NCBI GenBank assembly: GCA_015852425.1
Contig: JAAAIG010000147.1
Coordinates: 1 to 57,361, forward strand
Source: Gryganskiella cystojenkinii
Lineage: Eukaryota; Mortierellomycota; Mortierellomycetes; Mortierellales; Mortierellaceae
Length of the DNA: 57,361 bases
Direction: 5' to 3'
The notes beneath the pieces were generated by a model. That model saw only the letters and a program-made list of their open reading frames with translations, ran no database searches and was not told where the DNA came from. The position numbers and the translations under genes are program-made. Positions 13,473 to 24,895 of this stretch are shown here, piece by piece. The number at the start of each line of letters is the position of its first letter. The first letter of the stretch is position 1.

Positions 13473-13851
13473 GGTGGACGGTTGAGAATTGTGATGCCGA
13501 GAAAAAAGAATTCCCGACCATTCAACGTCTTGTGGAGAAAAAGTGGGAGAGATATAGATTAGAAACGAAAAGGTGCTAAAGAGTGGAACTAAGAAAATGA
13601 AAGGGGGAGTATGAACGAGAAAAAAAGGGACGATGGGTTGGTATTGGAATGGGACCAACGGAAGAGAATTGAAGAATGAGAGAATGGAGTGAATGGGAAG
13701 AAGGGAAAGGCGAGGAAATACCCCCCCTCCGGGGATAGATAATCATTTTATCGCGTGCTGATGCTCTCCAGCGATTCCTTCGTATTTTTTTTAGTGCGCT
13801 TTGGACATTATTCAACTTTTACAGTGGGACCATTTTATTTGGGACTTTTTT
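13473..13851. other. Spacer: transporter promoter and 3' end of the Ntr1/TFIP11 homologue
   Basis: Both flanking genes read leftward, so this holds the transporter's promoter and leader. On the minus strand it is CT-rich near the transporter ATG (13560-13700). No gene seen. Confidence 0.5.
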
Positions 13852-16800
13852 TTACTGTCTTGCTTGGCCACCTCCAGCAAGGACCATCATCTCCTCCAGT
13901 CCCATTGGCATCCACACGCCCGTGTCTGCCATCTTGACGAACGCCACCTCCTCCGTCATATGCACCAGAATACCGCCCGAGGTACCTGTGGAATTACCCC
14001 CCAGACGATACAACGGCCGACCAGATCTTTCGTGTGTAAGTTTCGTCATCACAAACAACAACGAATTCTCGGTCGCGTATTTCTGAACCAAATCCTTGAA
14101 TGTCACAGACTCGGCCAAGTGTTTCTTGGTCTGGAGGCGTTCCAGGGGGTTCAAGGAAGAAGAAGAAGCCCTGCCATTCGACAATGACGACGATGCTTGA
14201 GCCCGAGCTTGAGCTCGTGCTTGAGCCAAATCTGTTGGGACCATGACCTTGAGCCCTGACATGGCCTGATTGAGCATATCGAGACCTCTCTTGAATCCGT
14301 TTACGACTGCAGGATCTTGAAGGACCGTAGCAGGGAAACGAGTCTTCCACCATTCATACCACTGATAAATTTGTCCCAGATCCGTGGTCGAGTCATGTGT
14401 CAACCACAGATAAAGAACTTGATGCCACTTGGGGAAGAACTCGTTCACCAGCAAGGACGAAAACGTGGTCGAGGGGAAAAACGAGTGCCAGGGCATGACC
14501 GCATCAAAGATTTCAATCTTTTGATCCCTTGGATTGATCTCCAGCATCTGAAGACCCTCGACCAACTTGGGCAAGACTGATTTCAACAGGAGCAACTCCA
14601 TATCCGAGGGATCAAAGACACCCTGCCAGGGTTGCAGCACATGCAGCCCACTCTCATCCAGTACGTTCCAACCGAGCAAACCCGAGGCCAGTTTTCTGCG
14701 AACGTCTCCAAAGAGTTCTTGTTCTAAACGGTCCTCGCCAATGATCGGGAGCCACGGGAGAATAAACGTATGGAGCATGAGCGTATCCCGGGGTGACCAC
14801 TTTTCGACTTCCTTGACGAGCTTCGGCATAATCAACTGGGTAATAATGTTGTCGTGCATAAATGCAGGTAACAATGGTTGTTCCCAAGCTTCGAGGAGTT
14901 CGATCACTGGGTCACAATCCCGTGCGTCCCAATGGTTGTTGATCGCGGACCGGACTTTGGGGAGCCATTGATGGTTGAGCAGACTTTCGTAGGCAGTCAT
15001 CTTTTCGGTCTGATGGGGTTTTCCGCCGTAAACGGGGATACCATCCCGATCCAACATGCCCTGGGTATGATTGTGAGCGACACGTGAGGTGCGAAGCAAT
15101 TTCTGCCATTTCCGGAACAAGCCTGCACCGAGTCTTGGGTTTGGTAGAACATCCCAGTCGCGGTAGAGTCGCTTGAAACTGTCCTGAATCGAGGCAATAA
15201 CGACTTGATCGAGTTCATAGACCTTGTATTCTTCATAATAGAGTCCCGCAAACAACTCGAAGGGTTCTTGGAAGGATCGTTCGATAAGAGCTTCTTGCAT
15301 ATCGACGGCAACCTCGCCAGTGGTATCGCTGGTGGATTGTCGGATCTCGTTCATGATCTGCTCGCATTGTTCCGTCAACGACATGACCTTGACGAGTCGT
15401 TCGAGGTTGTCCACATCCTGCGTCACGAGTTTCTGGATCCGTGCACCCTCCTTCTCGAGGATTTGTTGTCGGACATGATCGGCTTTCTGTTTCCGGGCGA
15501 GATGTTCCAAATCCGTGGTTGAGATATCTGCCATGAGTTCCATGTTATGACGAAGTTCAGGGAATCGCTCGTGGGATTTTACGATTGCGGAACTGATCTG
15601 ACTTGCGGACGTCAGCTCTCGGACCTAATTATCAGAAAGAAAGAAGAGAAAAATATAAAAATAGTACGTTAGTATCCATGTGGTAAATGAGCGTAACATA
15701 GGGCCAGGCACAAGTCAATATCAGCGAGTCCAAATACATACCGTCTTGCCCGTCATATCGAGAATCTTTTGGGGTTGCGCTTGCGTCATGGGCAAATCAG
15801 CAGACTCGATCTCTTGTTGAATCTCGGCCGCCGTCTTGTACTCGACCTTGAGCTTTCGCTTTCCGCCTCTGGAGCCGCCTGCAGTTTTCTTCCATCCGTC
15901 CGACTTGACTTCCTTGTCCCTCTTATCACCGTGCTGTTTCTTCTTTTTGGCCTTTTCATCCTCCTCATCTTCCTCCGAACTGACAGCATAGCCTCGTCGT
16001 TTCTCTTCGGCTCGGTCCTGATCCGTCTTTTCCTTGAAGCCTTTGAAACCGATACCCATCTTGACAGGACGTAATTTCGTCTGGATCGGTTCTACTATAC
16101 CCTCACCGCCGGCGCCGAGACCGTAACCCATTTTCCAACCCATCTTTTCCAGCATTTTCATACCGAATCCACTGCCTTTGGCTGAGAACGCACCATAATC
16201 TCTGGCGACTTGGACGGGTGCGAGGGTTGGACCAGGGGCTGCTGAAGGTTTTGAACGGGATGTCGCTGATGTGGCAGGTGTAGGCGTGGAAGGTCGTGAA
16301 GAGGATGGACTCGAGTCACTGTTGGCGGGGTTGAGACCAGCTCGGTTGATAAAGGCGCTGAGACTGCTGCTCTGACCAGCATGCTTGTTCCTGTTGTTCC
16401 TGGGCGTGTTGTTGCCCGAACCGGAAGGTGAACTGGGTTGAGAAGAGAGTCCAAGACTGGCTCGGATGGTCGCGGCCATGACCTTGTTGGCCGCAGGCAG
16501 TGGAGCTGGTGATGAGGGGGTGGATTCTTGACCATCCATGTCGGGTGTTTCTGGTGTTGTCATCGTTGAAGCAGCTGGTGCGCCCAAGCCTGGCGGCGCC
16601 AATCCGATGCCGAGTCTAGAACGCATAGATGTTGTTGGTGCAGCCTTATCCTCGTATTCGTCAAACTCTTGTTGGTTTTCTCTTTGACGGGCTTTGAATG
16701 CAGCCTCTCGTGCGAGTCTGGCCTCTTCTTCGTCAGAATCGGACGATTCCTGATCGGAATCGATGTCCATGTCTTTGTCGTCGCCGCCATTGCGACTTTG

Positions 16801-17324
16801 TGGACTTTGACTACCGTCCGAGTCTGAGGAGCCTTGATCGTCGTCGTCGAAATGATCGTGGTCAAGGCGTTTTGACGGTTTCGAGGGACGAGAAGAGGAT
16901 GCAGAAGAGGAAGCAGCGACGAATTCGAATCCTTCCCGCCTCCGTGCCTTGGATCGATCATTTCCTCTGCGCCCACTGCCACGCTCGTCCTCTGATCCTG
17001 ATTCGATAAAGGATCCGTAGATGACATCTTCCTTTGTACGTTTGCGTCGTCCGCTGTGGGTGGGATCTATTCCAAGAAGAGTCGAAAAACGGGAGGGGAA
17101 GGGAAAGAAAGAGCTGGTTAGTTTCATGATTGTTTTAAAAGTGAGGACAAGAATTTAAAAAAAGAGGGCATGGAGGGTTTCGCAAACACGAATAGTGAAG
17201 CGCATTCCATACCTCTAAACTGCTCAGCCTCATCCTCGAGATCTCGTTGGGTGATGCCTCGTTCTTGGGGGGTGTCGTCGTCTGAAGAGTACGAGTCTTC
17301 GAGGGCGTGTTTCCTGCGTGGCAT
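13852..17324 (-). CDS. G-patch/GCFC splicing factor, Ntr1 (Spp382)/TFIP11 homologue
   Basis: Nuclear protein that activates the DEAH helicase Prp43 to take apart the intron-lariat spliceosome. Exons 17324-17213, 17066-15742 and 15624-13852 join in phase for 1069 residues. The acidic N-terminus (MPRRKHALEDSYSSDDD...) leads to GRRKRTKEDVIYGSF, the TFIP11 N-terminal motif. A long Ser-rich linker follows, then the G-patch at about 328-375 (GSGFGMKMLEKMGWKMGYGLGAGGEG), which in this family contacts the helicase. The GCFC domain fills most of exon 3 (WDVLPNPRLGAGLFRKWQKLL, LPWLPIIGEDRL). The end keeps the family C-terminal block (TFKDLVQKYATENSLLF). Length is above the yeast protein (about 700) mainly through the linker. 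It is divergently arranged with the CBS/PB1 gene. Confidence 0.93.
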
Positions 17325-17737
17325 TGGTTTCTTTTTTGTGATTTGGTGGGAGGGTTGTCCTGTTTTGACAGGGTGTAAAGGATTAATGTGAGAAGAGTGT
17401 GTGTGTGTGTGTGTGATTGCGTTGATGCCATTTTCTCCCCTTTATTGATCACCTCGAATGTCGTCAAGTCACGTGCATTTTTTTTTTTTCATTTCTTTTG
17501 GAGGGGTGTTCAAGACGGAGGTCACTGCTGGTGTAGCCATGGATNNNNNNNNNCAAAAAAAAAAAAAAAAAAAGTCCATTCTCCGTTCCTGAATCCGCCT
17601 TCCTTCGTGTTTCGTGGCATTGTTCTTTTTTCTCTTTTCTGTCTTCTTTTTGGATCCTCAAATTAAACAACAACTCCTCTCTCACATCCATCCATCCTTC
17701 CCATCCTTCAAACCTCCATCACCCTTCCACAGAGGCA
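17325..17737. promoter_or_regulatory. Divergent promoter region with an assembly gap
   Basis: The Ntr1/TFIP11 and CBS/PB1 genes read away from each other, so both promoters must lie in about 410 bp. It contains a GT-repeat (17397-17414), long A and T runs and nine N at 17545-17553 next to an A run, a sign of unresolved homopolymer or scaffold joining. No TATA box stands out. Confidence 0.55.
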
Positions 17738-20599
17738 ATGTTGAAGTCATCAGGATACCAAAAGTCAAACGCCGGCTCAACCGTCGGCACACCCACCATG
17801 AAACGCACCACCGTCCCTGGAGCTTCTTCTTCTTCTCCCTCAAAATCTACAACCCCCAACAACACCCTCGACGCCGGACTCTCGGCCTCAGAGATGGCTC
17901 GTAAACGACAGTCTCGTAAAGATGAAGCTATCCGTAAAAAGCTTGACCAGGAACTCGGTCGCAAGAAACCCTCGACCCGTGCGCATGGATCTACTAGACC
18001 GGTTCAGGGAACCGTTGGTTCTCTTCGGTAAGAAGGCGACTTGGGGCAGGCTTTCATTTTACTTTGTTGCAGGACATTTCCACTCTGTTGAAGGGAACAC
18101 TCGGAACAGGACAACGAGCAAACGACTGACCTACATCTTTATCATCCTGTTTACGTTCACCCCTTGCGCACTGGGTCCTCCGTCATTTCCGTGCCGTTTT
18201 ATTTATCACATGTAGCCCTTCCCGTGCGTTGACCCTTCCTGATACGGCCATGGTGGTCGATGCTGCCAGGTAATTTACAACAACAACTAAAAAAAAGATG
18301 TTTGACGGTACATAAGCACAAAGCATATGGACTGTTATGAACAGCAAACTCGAAAAAAAAGAAAGGGCTCTCTTTCTGTTGGGCGGCTGATCACTAAACT
18401 CAGAGTTCATTTTTATCCACTCCCTACCCCACCCTCAAAATAGGCTTATGGCCGCCAAGAGGCAAGTTCATCGCACTGAATTATCTGGAATCTCGTTTTG
18501 CTCAACAGGATAATATCGTTCGAACTGCTCTCGAGAAACCCTGGAATGAATGCTTCTGGACTGGAACTGTTGGGAGACGTTTTTGCACAAGTGGGGGTTT
18601 CCAGCTCAGAAACTGACACCCGTTATTTTTCGTTTGTGTTGGACTATTTAGAGCGGATGCTGTGCTCGTGATCGACGCCCAAGAGCAGACACTCGTTGGT
18701 AAGTGTGACCCTCCTCATCCTCCCACCCAACTCGAGGCGATGAAAAAAATATACCAACAGTTGAAGCGCGGACTAACGCTGAACATTCAAAAAACACTCT
18801 CTGATAGGTATCATGACGGACAAGGACCTGGCGTTCCGTGTCGTTGCTGAGGGACTTGATATTCGCAACACTTTGATCTCACAGGTCATGACCAAGGTAA
18901 CAGTTGCACATTAGAACAAGGACATTGTCCAGAGACTTGTTTGGGAGGCTATGGGTCGTAACATCATACTAACTTGTAGTGTTGTATCCCCAACTTTAGA
19001 ACCCCTTCTGCGTTACCACGGATACCAACGCTACAGAGGCTCTAAACAAGATGGTCAATGGAGGATTTCGTCACTTGCCCTGTCTGGACGCTGATGGTAA
19101 AGACATCTGCTTTGGGACATCATTTTGGATCGAACATCGAAAGCTGTTATTACGTTGACATTGAATGACACTTACATGATTTTTTCCAATAGGCGATGTC
19201 GTGGGCTTGTTGGATATCACAAAGTGCCTTTACGAGGCTTTGGAGAAATTGGAAAAGGCTCATCAGTCCTCGAAAAAGTTGGTCGATGCGCTTCAGGGAA
19301 TGCAGTCAGAGTGGGCACAGCCTGCCAACCCTGAGTTGCAAAACTATGTCGATATTGTAATAATTTTTTCGCGCCCTTCGACCGTGCTGGACGTGATTTA
19401 TATACCAATGTTACTTATCGCAGAAAACACTCTGATTATACACAACCAAAACTAGATGAGAGAAAAGATGGCTTCACCCGACTTGAACACGATCCTCGAG
19501 GGCAGTCATGGAGTGGCCGATATCCAAACTAGAACCTCGGTCAGGGAGGCGTCCAGAATCATGAGGCAGTGTCATACAACCGCCAGTTTGATCATGGAAG
19601 AAGGTCGTATCGCAGGAATCTTTACCACCAAAGTATGACCACGTCTTCGGGTATAATCGAAGTGTCATTCAGATCTGTTAACAAAACGTACTTACTTAGG
19701 GTTTTCACGTATATTCGACTATTATTTTTTTATAGGACATTGTTGTTCGAGTGATGGCCGCAGGATTGGAACCCGACACAACATCTGTCATTCGTGTCAT
19801 GACCCCTCACCCAGACACTGTCAAATCTAGCATGACCATCTTGGAGGCTTTGAAAAAGATGCACGACAATCACTACCTTCACTTGCCAGTTGTTGACGAG
19901 AATGGTCAAATGGCCGGATTAGTAGATGTCCTTCAAGTCTCCTTTGCGATGCTGAATCAGATGAGCACGATTCAAAACGATGGCGCACCGGGCAACGAGG
20001 GCCAGGGACCTGTCTGGAACAAGTTTTGGGAGTCTTCCTTTGCCCGTGAGGAGACTGGATCCGAAGTTTCGGCCTCGGACGCTCGTTCGGGTTTCGCGCC
20101 TCCACTCTCGGATGCACATTACGGGGGTGGTACAGGATCGATGATGGAGTCCTCGGTCTTACCGCCCCTGTCCAGTCTGGATGAGAACGGGTCCGAGTTT
20201 ACGTTCAAATTCGAGGGGAGCTCGGGACAGGTCCACAGATTCGGATCCAGTACAAGATCATTTACAGAGTTGCATGACAAGATTGTGGAAAAGATGGGCG
20301 GGTTGGAGGCTGGATCGGATGTTGTTCTCAGCTATCGCGATGAGGAGAATGATCAGGTCCTGCTGTTGACAGACGCAGATATCGTCGAAGCTGTGCAGAT
20401 GGCGTACAGGAACCAGTGGCAGTTGATCCGACTCTCTGTTACCACGACAGCCAAGAATGCAGCCAAGGTCAAATCGTCGTCAACAAGTAACGATACTCAG
20501 GCCAAGATTGCGGGATTGGATCCAGTGGTTGTTGCTGCTGCTGCTGGCTTGGGTGTCGGTTTGGTGATTGCGCTCGCGATTGGGTTCATGAAGAAGTAA
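17738..20599 (+). CDS. Four-CBS-domain and PB1-domain protein with C-terminal membrane anchor
   Basis: Nine exons in phase: 17738-18027, 18216-18269, 18444-18461, 18652-18698, 18808-18896, 19000-19096, 19193-19356, 19456-19632, 19736-20599; 599 residues. The Ser/Thr-rich N-terminus includes a basic MARKRQSRKDEAIRKK stretch. Two CBS pairs follow at about 100-235 and 265-400 (DAVLVIDAQEQTLVGIMTDKD, HLPVVDENGQMAGLVDV); such modules bind adenine nucleotides. A PB1 domain lies at about 466-550 with an OPCA-like acidic stretch (SYRDEENDQVLLLTDADI), a protein-protein interface. A hydrophobic helix at about 575-596, ending FMKK, should tail-anchor the protein. The same CBS-PB1 arrangement is known in fungi and plants. 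Exon 3 is only 18 nt, and the intron after it starts GC, not GT. Confidence 0.92.
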
Positions 20600-21015
20600 A
20601 CACAGACGAGAAATGGTTATGAGGCCTTTTTTTTAGAGACAAGACAAACAACCACAACGATACAAAAAGATAGGGAGAAGAAAGGACAACATAGCTATCT
20701 TGTGTTTTAAAGAAAAATAACGACAAAAAAAAAGAGAGAACGCATACGTTTAGGGTCAGCTTCCTATCTTACATGTTTACAAACGGACGCACGACGGCAC
20801 TTCAAACATCGCCACCCCACAACTCCAAATAATATTCTCTCAACACATCTTTCTTACTTAGCCCACCTCGCCCTTATTTAATTTTCTTCGACCCTTTTCT
20901 ATTGCCACTCTTTCATCTGTCTGGTTTGCCATCTTCTCTTTGAATCTCTTTTTCAATCCCTCCCTCCCTCCTCGATCCCTCATCCATCCCACACAATCCA
21001 TTTTCCCAATTCGAA
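20600..21015 (+). other. Intergenic, CBS/PB1 3' end to first F-box gene promoter
   Basis: A-rich 3' flank (AAAGAAAAATAACG) followed by strongly CT-rich sequence from 20850 to 21000, ending TTTTCCCAATTCGAA before the ATG. Similar CT-rich leaders precede several of the F-box genes. No gene seen. Confidence 0.5.
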
Positions 21016-22689
21016 ATGTCCCATGCACTGGACAAACCTGAAATAAGGGATCTCATCGCTCGGGTTCTCAGTCTTCATGACCTGACCCAATGTGCCCAAG
21101 TGTCCAGGTCGTGGAGATCGTCGTTCGAACCCTGGGTCTGGTACGAGTTGAAAATCAGCTCCTTTGAGGGCAACTGGAAACTCGTTCATCAGGCCCTCCA
21201 GCGTCATCGCGAAGCTGTTAAGAGAGTCCGCATCATTGCAATGCCAAAGAACTCGTTTTTCCCGGATATGTCCTTTCCGCGCCTCAAACGTCTCCATCTC
21301 CGCTACAAGATCCTCCCTGGGTCGTTTCTCAATCAACATCGATCGATGCTCACTCACCTGGATCTTAATTACGACTATTGGCACGTTGGCTCAAGTCGTG
21401 ATCACAGCTTGCACTGGCAAGCGGCGTCGTCCTGTCCTTCTTTGACATCCCTTACCATGCATAACATTAATATCACACCAGCTGTTTGGCCCTCTTTCTA
21501 TGATCTCTGGTCCCGCCTCCGCCAACTCCACCTGTACAACCTTCGTATGGCTTTGACTCTCGATGACAATAACACTCAAGACCAAGGAACCCAGGTCATG
21601 CCTCCGCCATCCTCTTTGGCCTCGTCGTCTCCGATTTCAGTCGAACCGTTCTTCAGGAATCTCCCCTGCTCATCAACGATCAGAGACCTGGGCCTCTTCC
21701 ACCTGGGCCTCTTCCGCCGCCAGATGGTCCCAACCTGGTTTAGCGAGGGCTCCCAAACCACCGAATACCTGTCACTTTTGAGATCCTGCCCAGAAATTGA
21801 ATCTTTTTCATGTGCTGGCTATGGTTTCGGCAATTGTCGTAATGGGATGGGAGACAGTCTCGCAGAGACTCTTCGCGATCGTTGTCCTAAACTGGTCAAG
21901 TTGTCCATGGACCAGGTGGATGCGTTGTCGAATGATAAAATACGTCCGGTCATGCTTATGCTCCGCAGTGAAGAAGAAAACCGTCGAAGTCCTATCAAGT
22001 CTCTGTCGATGCAAGGATCCCTATTTTCAGATCATTGTTATCAGGAACTCGCTTCATTCTCTTTTTGGGCAATCAACCTGGAGACGCTCGAGCTGGAGTG
22101 TGCACTGTCGGTTAAGAGTCACATGGTCCATGATTTGCTCTGTTCTCTCCCGAATCTCAAAACGTTTTCAGCCCAGAGGTTGTTTGAACGCGATCTTTTA
22201 GTAGATCCTCGACCATGGGTCTGTCTCGGTCTGATCCGTTTCAAGATCTTGATCATGGATCCGATCATCACAGAGGCAAGACCTGACCACTCGTCGTCGT
22301 CACCACCACAGCCGCTGCTGACTTTGTCAGGTTATCCTGTAGAAAGCACAAGGAATGCGATTCTGCAACGGATCGGGAAAACCTTCAGATCTTTGAAATA
22401 TATGTCCCTGACGAGCGATTACGCACAGTCCCAGTTTGGACTCGATCATGGGTTAGAGTTCCTGTCGGATCTGGTTGCGATGGAAGGGCTAGAGTTCTAT
22501 CCGGGAGAGGATCCAAGATTAACAGATCAGGATATCCGATGGATGCTGGCGCATTGGCCAAGATTACGGTATATTGTGGGACCTCTCCATGGAGAGGATA
22601 GAAAGGTCCAGCATGGTCTGGAGAGGGTGTTGCGAGCGCATGGGGTTCGAAGGAGCGCAGATGATTGTAAAAGTGTCGGGATCTTTTGA
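21016..22689 (+). CDS. F-box-like/LRR protein, copy A
   Basis: Single-exon gene, 557 residues. The F-box-like motif is at residues 4-45 (ALDKPEIRDLIARVLSLHDLTQCAQVSRSWRSSFEPW), the part that would bind Skp1 in an SCF ubiquitin ligase. The body is a series of irregular leucine-rich repeats (FPRLKRLHLRYKIL, LRQLHLYNLRMAL, LETLELECALSV) that would choose the substrate. It carries the family's C-terminal signature: RPWVCLGLIRF near residue 400, then DIRWMLAHWPRLRYIVGPLH and HGVRRS close to the end. It is the first of the array and the most diverged from D and E. There is no signal peptide or membrane segment. Function is inferred from the fold only. Confidence 0.85.
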   Translation: MSHALDKPEIRDLIARVLSLHDLTQCAQVSRSWRSSFEPWVWYELKISSFEGNWKLVHQALQRHREAVKRVRIIAMPKNSFFPDMSFPRLKRLHLRYKILPGSFLNQHRSMLTHLDLNYDYWHVGSSRDHSLHWQAASSCPSLTSLTMHNINITPAVWPSFYDLWSRLRQLHLYNLRMALTLDDNNTQDQGTQVMPPPSSLASSSPISVEPFFRNLPCSSTIRDLGLFHLGLFRRQMVPTWFSEGSQTTEYLSLLRSCPEIESFSCAGYGFGNCRNGMGDSLAETLRDRCPKLVKLSMDQVDALSNDKIRPVMLMLRSEEENRRSPIKSLSMQGSLFSDHCYQELASFSFWAINLETLELECALSVKSHMVHDLLCSLPNLKTFSAQRLFERDLLVDPRPWVCLGLIRFKILIMDPIITEARPDHSSSSPPQPLLTLSGYPVESTRNAILQRIGKTFRSLKYMSLTSDYAQSQFGLDHGLEFLSDLVAMEGLEFYPGEDPRLTDQDIRWMLAHWPRLRYIVGPLHGEDRKVQHGLERVLRAHGVRRSADDCKSVGIF

Positions 22690-22931
22690 TGACAGGCAGC
22701 GCCTTTGAGTTCGCGTTGCAAAATTGAATAAAGTTTTTTTTTAAAAAAATGGGATTTTCAGGGGCAAAAAAAAAACGTCAATTACATTCTTCACAACGAA
22801 AAGCAGCTTCAAGAAAAAAGTCGTCCTGAAATTACTATATAATTCCTGAATAAATCGTCAACTACATTCTTTTTCTTGCATCATTCAAAGGAATCCAACA
22901 AAAAAAATAAACCGATTTCCAGACCTCGGAC

Positions 22932-24557
22932 ATGCCATCCCCACTCGATCTTCCCGAGATAAGGACCTACATTTCGCGCTTTCTCTGTCCGGGCGACCTT
23001 GCACAATGTGCTCTTGTCTCAAAGGACTGGCGCAGCTCTTTCGAATGTCACATCTACCACAACATCATCCTCCGGTCAACCCCGCGCAGCGACAAGGTTC
23101 TTCCCAGACTCACGCTCGAGCGCCACCTTTGCGACCTCAAAAAACTCGACCTAAACCTCTCTGACAAAAACCTATTTATCACTCTTGAAGACCTGGCTTT
23201 TCCATACCTCAGACACCTCGTCCTTTATATGAACAGACCGGCTGCTCTTTATATGTTAAGACCAGCCTATCGATCCGATTTTATCTTGCGACATCGTCTG
23301 AATCTCACACGCCTTGAACTCTATCTCCTCCATGATCCCAAAGCCCGAGATAACCCGGTCGAGCTATGGGAAACAGCTGCATCTTTACCTGCACTGACGG
23401 ACCTCACCGTGTCCAGGATCAATATCACGCCCAATGTCTGGCCAAGTTTCCATTGCCTCTGGTCTCGCTTGACCCGTCTCCACATCACAGGCCTCTATTT
23501 TGTGACCACAATAGATGATAACGACAACACAAACAGCAACTCGACCTCGCCTTCGTTATCCTCACCCAGGGACATTTTTCAGGGTCTTGGTTCCAGTCGC
23601 ATCAAAGAGATGTCCTGGACTAATCTCATCGGAGTGGTCAAGCCGGACAGTATTCTCCTTTTTCTCGAGGCCTGTCCTGATCTCGAAACCTTCCGCTGGA
23701 ACCATTTCCCGCACACTTTTCCAAAGGTCAAGATGGGCGAACGTCTTGCGTATTACACCAGACATTGCCCGCAATTGACTAAGCTGACTTTGAGTATGGG
23801 TGTCTACAATGAGGAGAACGTGCTCCTTCCCTTCTTGAAAGCAAGGATGGAAGGCCCCTTTCGGCCGCTCAAGGAACTCTCTGCGAATGGAATGCTCCTG
23901 GGCAACGTTTCGATGCAACAGATCGTGGCCAATTACGACTGGTCCATGGCTCTCAGGGTTCTGGATTTGGAGAGTTCTACTACGGTCTTGTCCCAGATGG
24001 GCCACACGCTGTTATGCAGCGTGCCGGGCCTTCAAGACTTTTCGGTGGGTTTGCTCAGGGAGACTGATTTCGTAAAGGATGCTCGACCTTGGGTCTGTCT
24101 GGGGTTAACCCGTCTTTGCGTTGGTATCGAATTGGACCCTTCAACGTGGATCGTTCCTTCTACCTCTTCCGTTTCTTCTTTCTCGTTCTCCCAAGGTCTG
24201 TTCCAACGGATTGGCAAGCTCACCAGCTTGAAGTCTCTTGAATTCCCCCACAGTGTATGTCTTAATGTCTTGTCATCGGAACGGTACCAGCTTAGACTCG
24301 ATTACGGGTTAATGTTTATGACCGGATTGCGACAATTGCGGCTGTTCAAAGTACGGCGCTATTTCATGAGCCAGGATGGACTGAGATTGACGCGAGCGGA
24401 TGCTCAATTGATGATACAGACTTGGCCTCAGTTACGGTGCCTCATAGGCGTACTCCACTCTGATCCTACAGAGAATAAGTTTCTGAGGGGATGGTTCCAC
24501 GATCGCGGTGTTGAATCAAAGGACGGTCCAGACACGTTGGAAGTTCGTCTAGGTTAA
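22932..24557 (+). CDS. F-box-like/LRR protein, copy B
   Basis: Single exon, 541 residues, 242 bp after copy A on the same strand. F-box-like N-terminus is MPSPLDLPEIRTYISRFL followed by CPGDLAQCALVSKDWRSSFE. LRR segments include LKKLDLNLSDKNLF, FPYLRHLVLYMNRP and LTRLHITGLYFV. It has a Ser/Thr/Asn-rich insert near residues 195-215. The C-terminal signature is present (RPWVCLGLTRLCVGI; DAQLMIQTWPQLRCLIGVLH), ending GVESKDG where relatives have GIRR. The spacer before it holds an imperfect direct repeat (CGTCAATTACATTCTT at 22777 and CGTCAACTACATTCTT at 22856). Confidence 0.85.
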   Translation: MPSPLDLPEIRTYISRFLCPGDLAQCALVSKDWRSSFECHIYHNIILRSTPRSDKVLPRLTLERHLCDLKKLDLNLSDKNLFITLEDLAFPYLRHLVLYMNRPAALYMLRPAYRSDFILRHRLNLTRLELYLLHDPKARDNPVELWETAASLPALTDLTVSRINITPNVWPSFHCLWSRLTRLHITGLYFVTTIDDNDNTNSNSTSPSLSSPRDIFQGLGSSRIKEMSWTNLIGVVKPDSILLFLEACPDLETFRWNHFPHTFPKVKMGERLAYYTRHCPQLTKLTLSMGVYNEENVLLPFLKARMEGPFRPLKELSANGMLLGNVSMQQIVANYDWSMALRVLDLESSTTVLSQMGHTLLCSVPGLQDFSVGLLRETDFVKDARPWVCLGLTRLCVGIELDPSTWIVPSTSSVSSFSFSQGLFQRIGKLTSLKSLEFPHSVCLNVLSSERYQLRLDYGLMFMTGLRQLRLFKVRRYFMSQDGLRLTRADAQLMIQTWPQLRCLIGVLHSDPTENKFLRGWFHDRGVESKDGPDTLEVRLG

Positions 24558-24895
24558 CAAAGGCAAAGTCGCACACTTTTTTTTTTTTTTTTTTTTGGCT
24601 GGTTGTACATAAAAGGATGGCGCAGCTTGACAGCAATAAAAATGAACGCTAAAAAATCGTAATTGGTCGGCACATGACAGCAAATCAAGTAAGAAACGTT
24701 TCCCTTGAGGTCGACAGACCACCCAGCAACAAAGGCTTGGCTGACAACTTTGTGTCACTGACATAAAAATATTGAAAACGAAAACACAAGACATCTCCCT
24801 TTCTTCTTCCTTTTGCCCACTCACCCCCTCGTTTTCCATTTTGCAGTGCCTATTTCCTTTTCTCGTCCTGTCGTCACTTTTTTTTTCAAAATCAA
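24558..24895 (+). other. Spacer between F-box copies B and C
   Basis: Begins with a run of about 20 T (24577-24596), then AATAAA at 24636. CT-rich leader sequence precedes the ATG of copy C. No gene seen. Confidence 0.5.
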
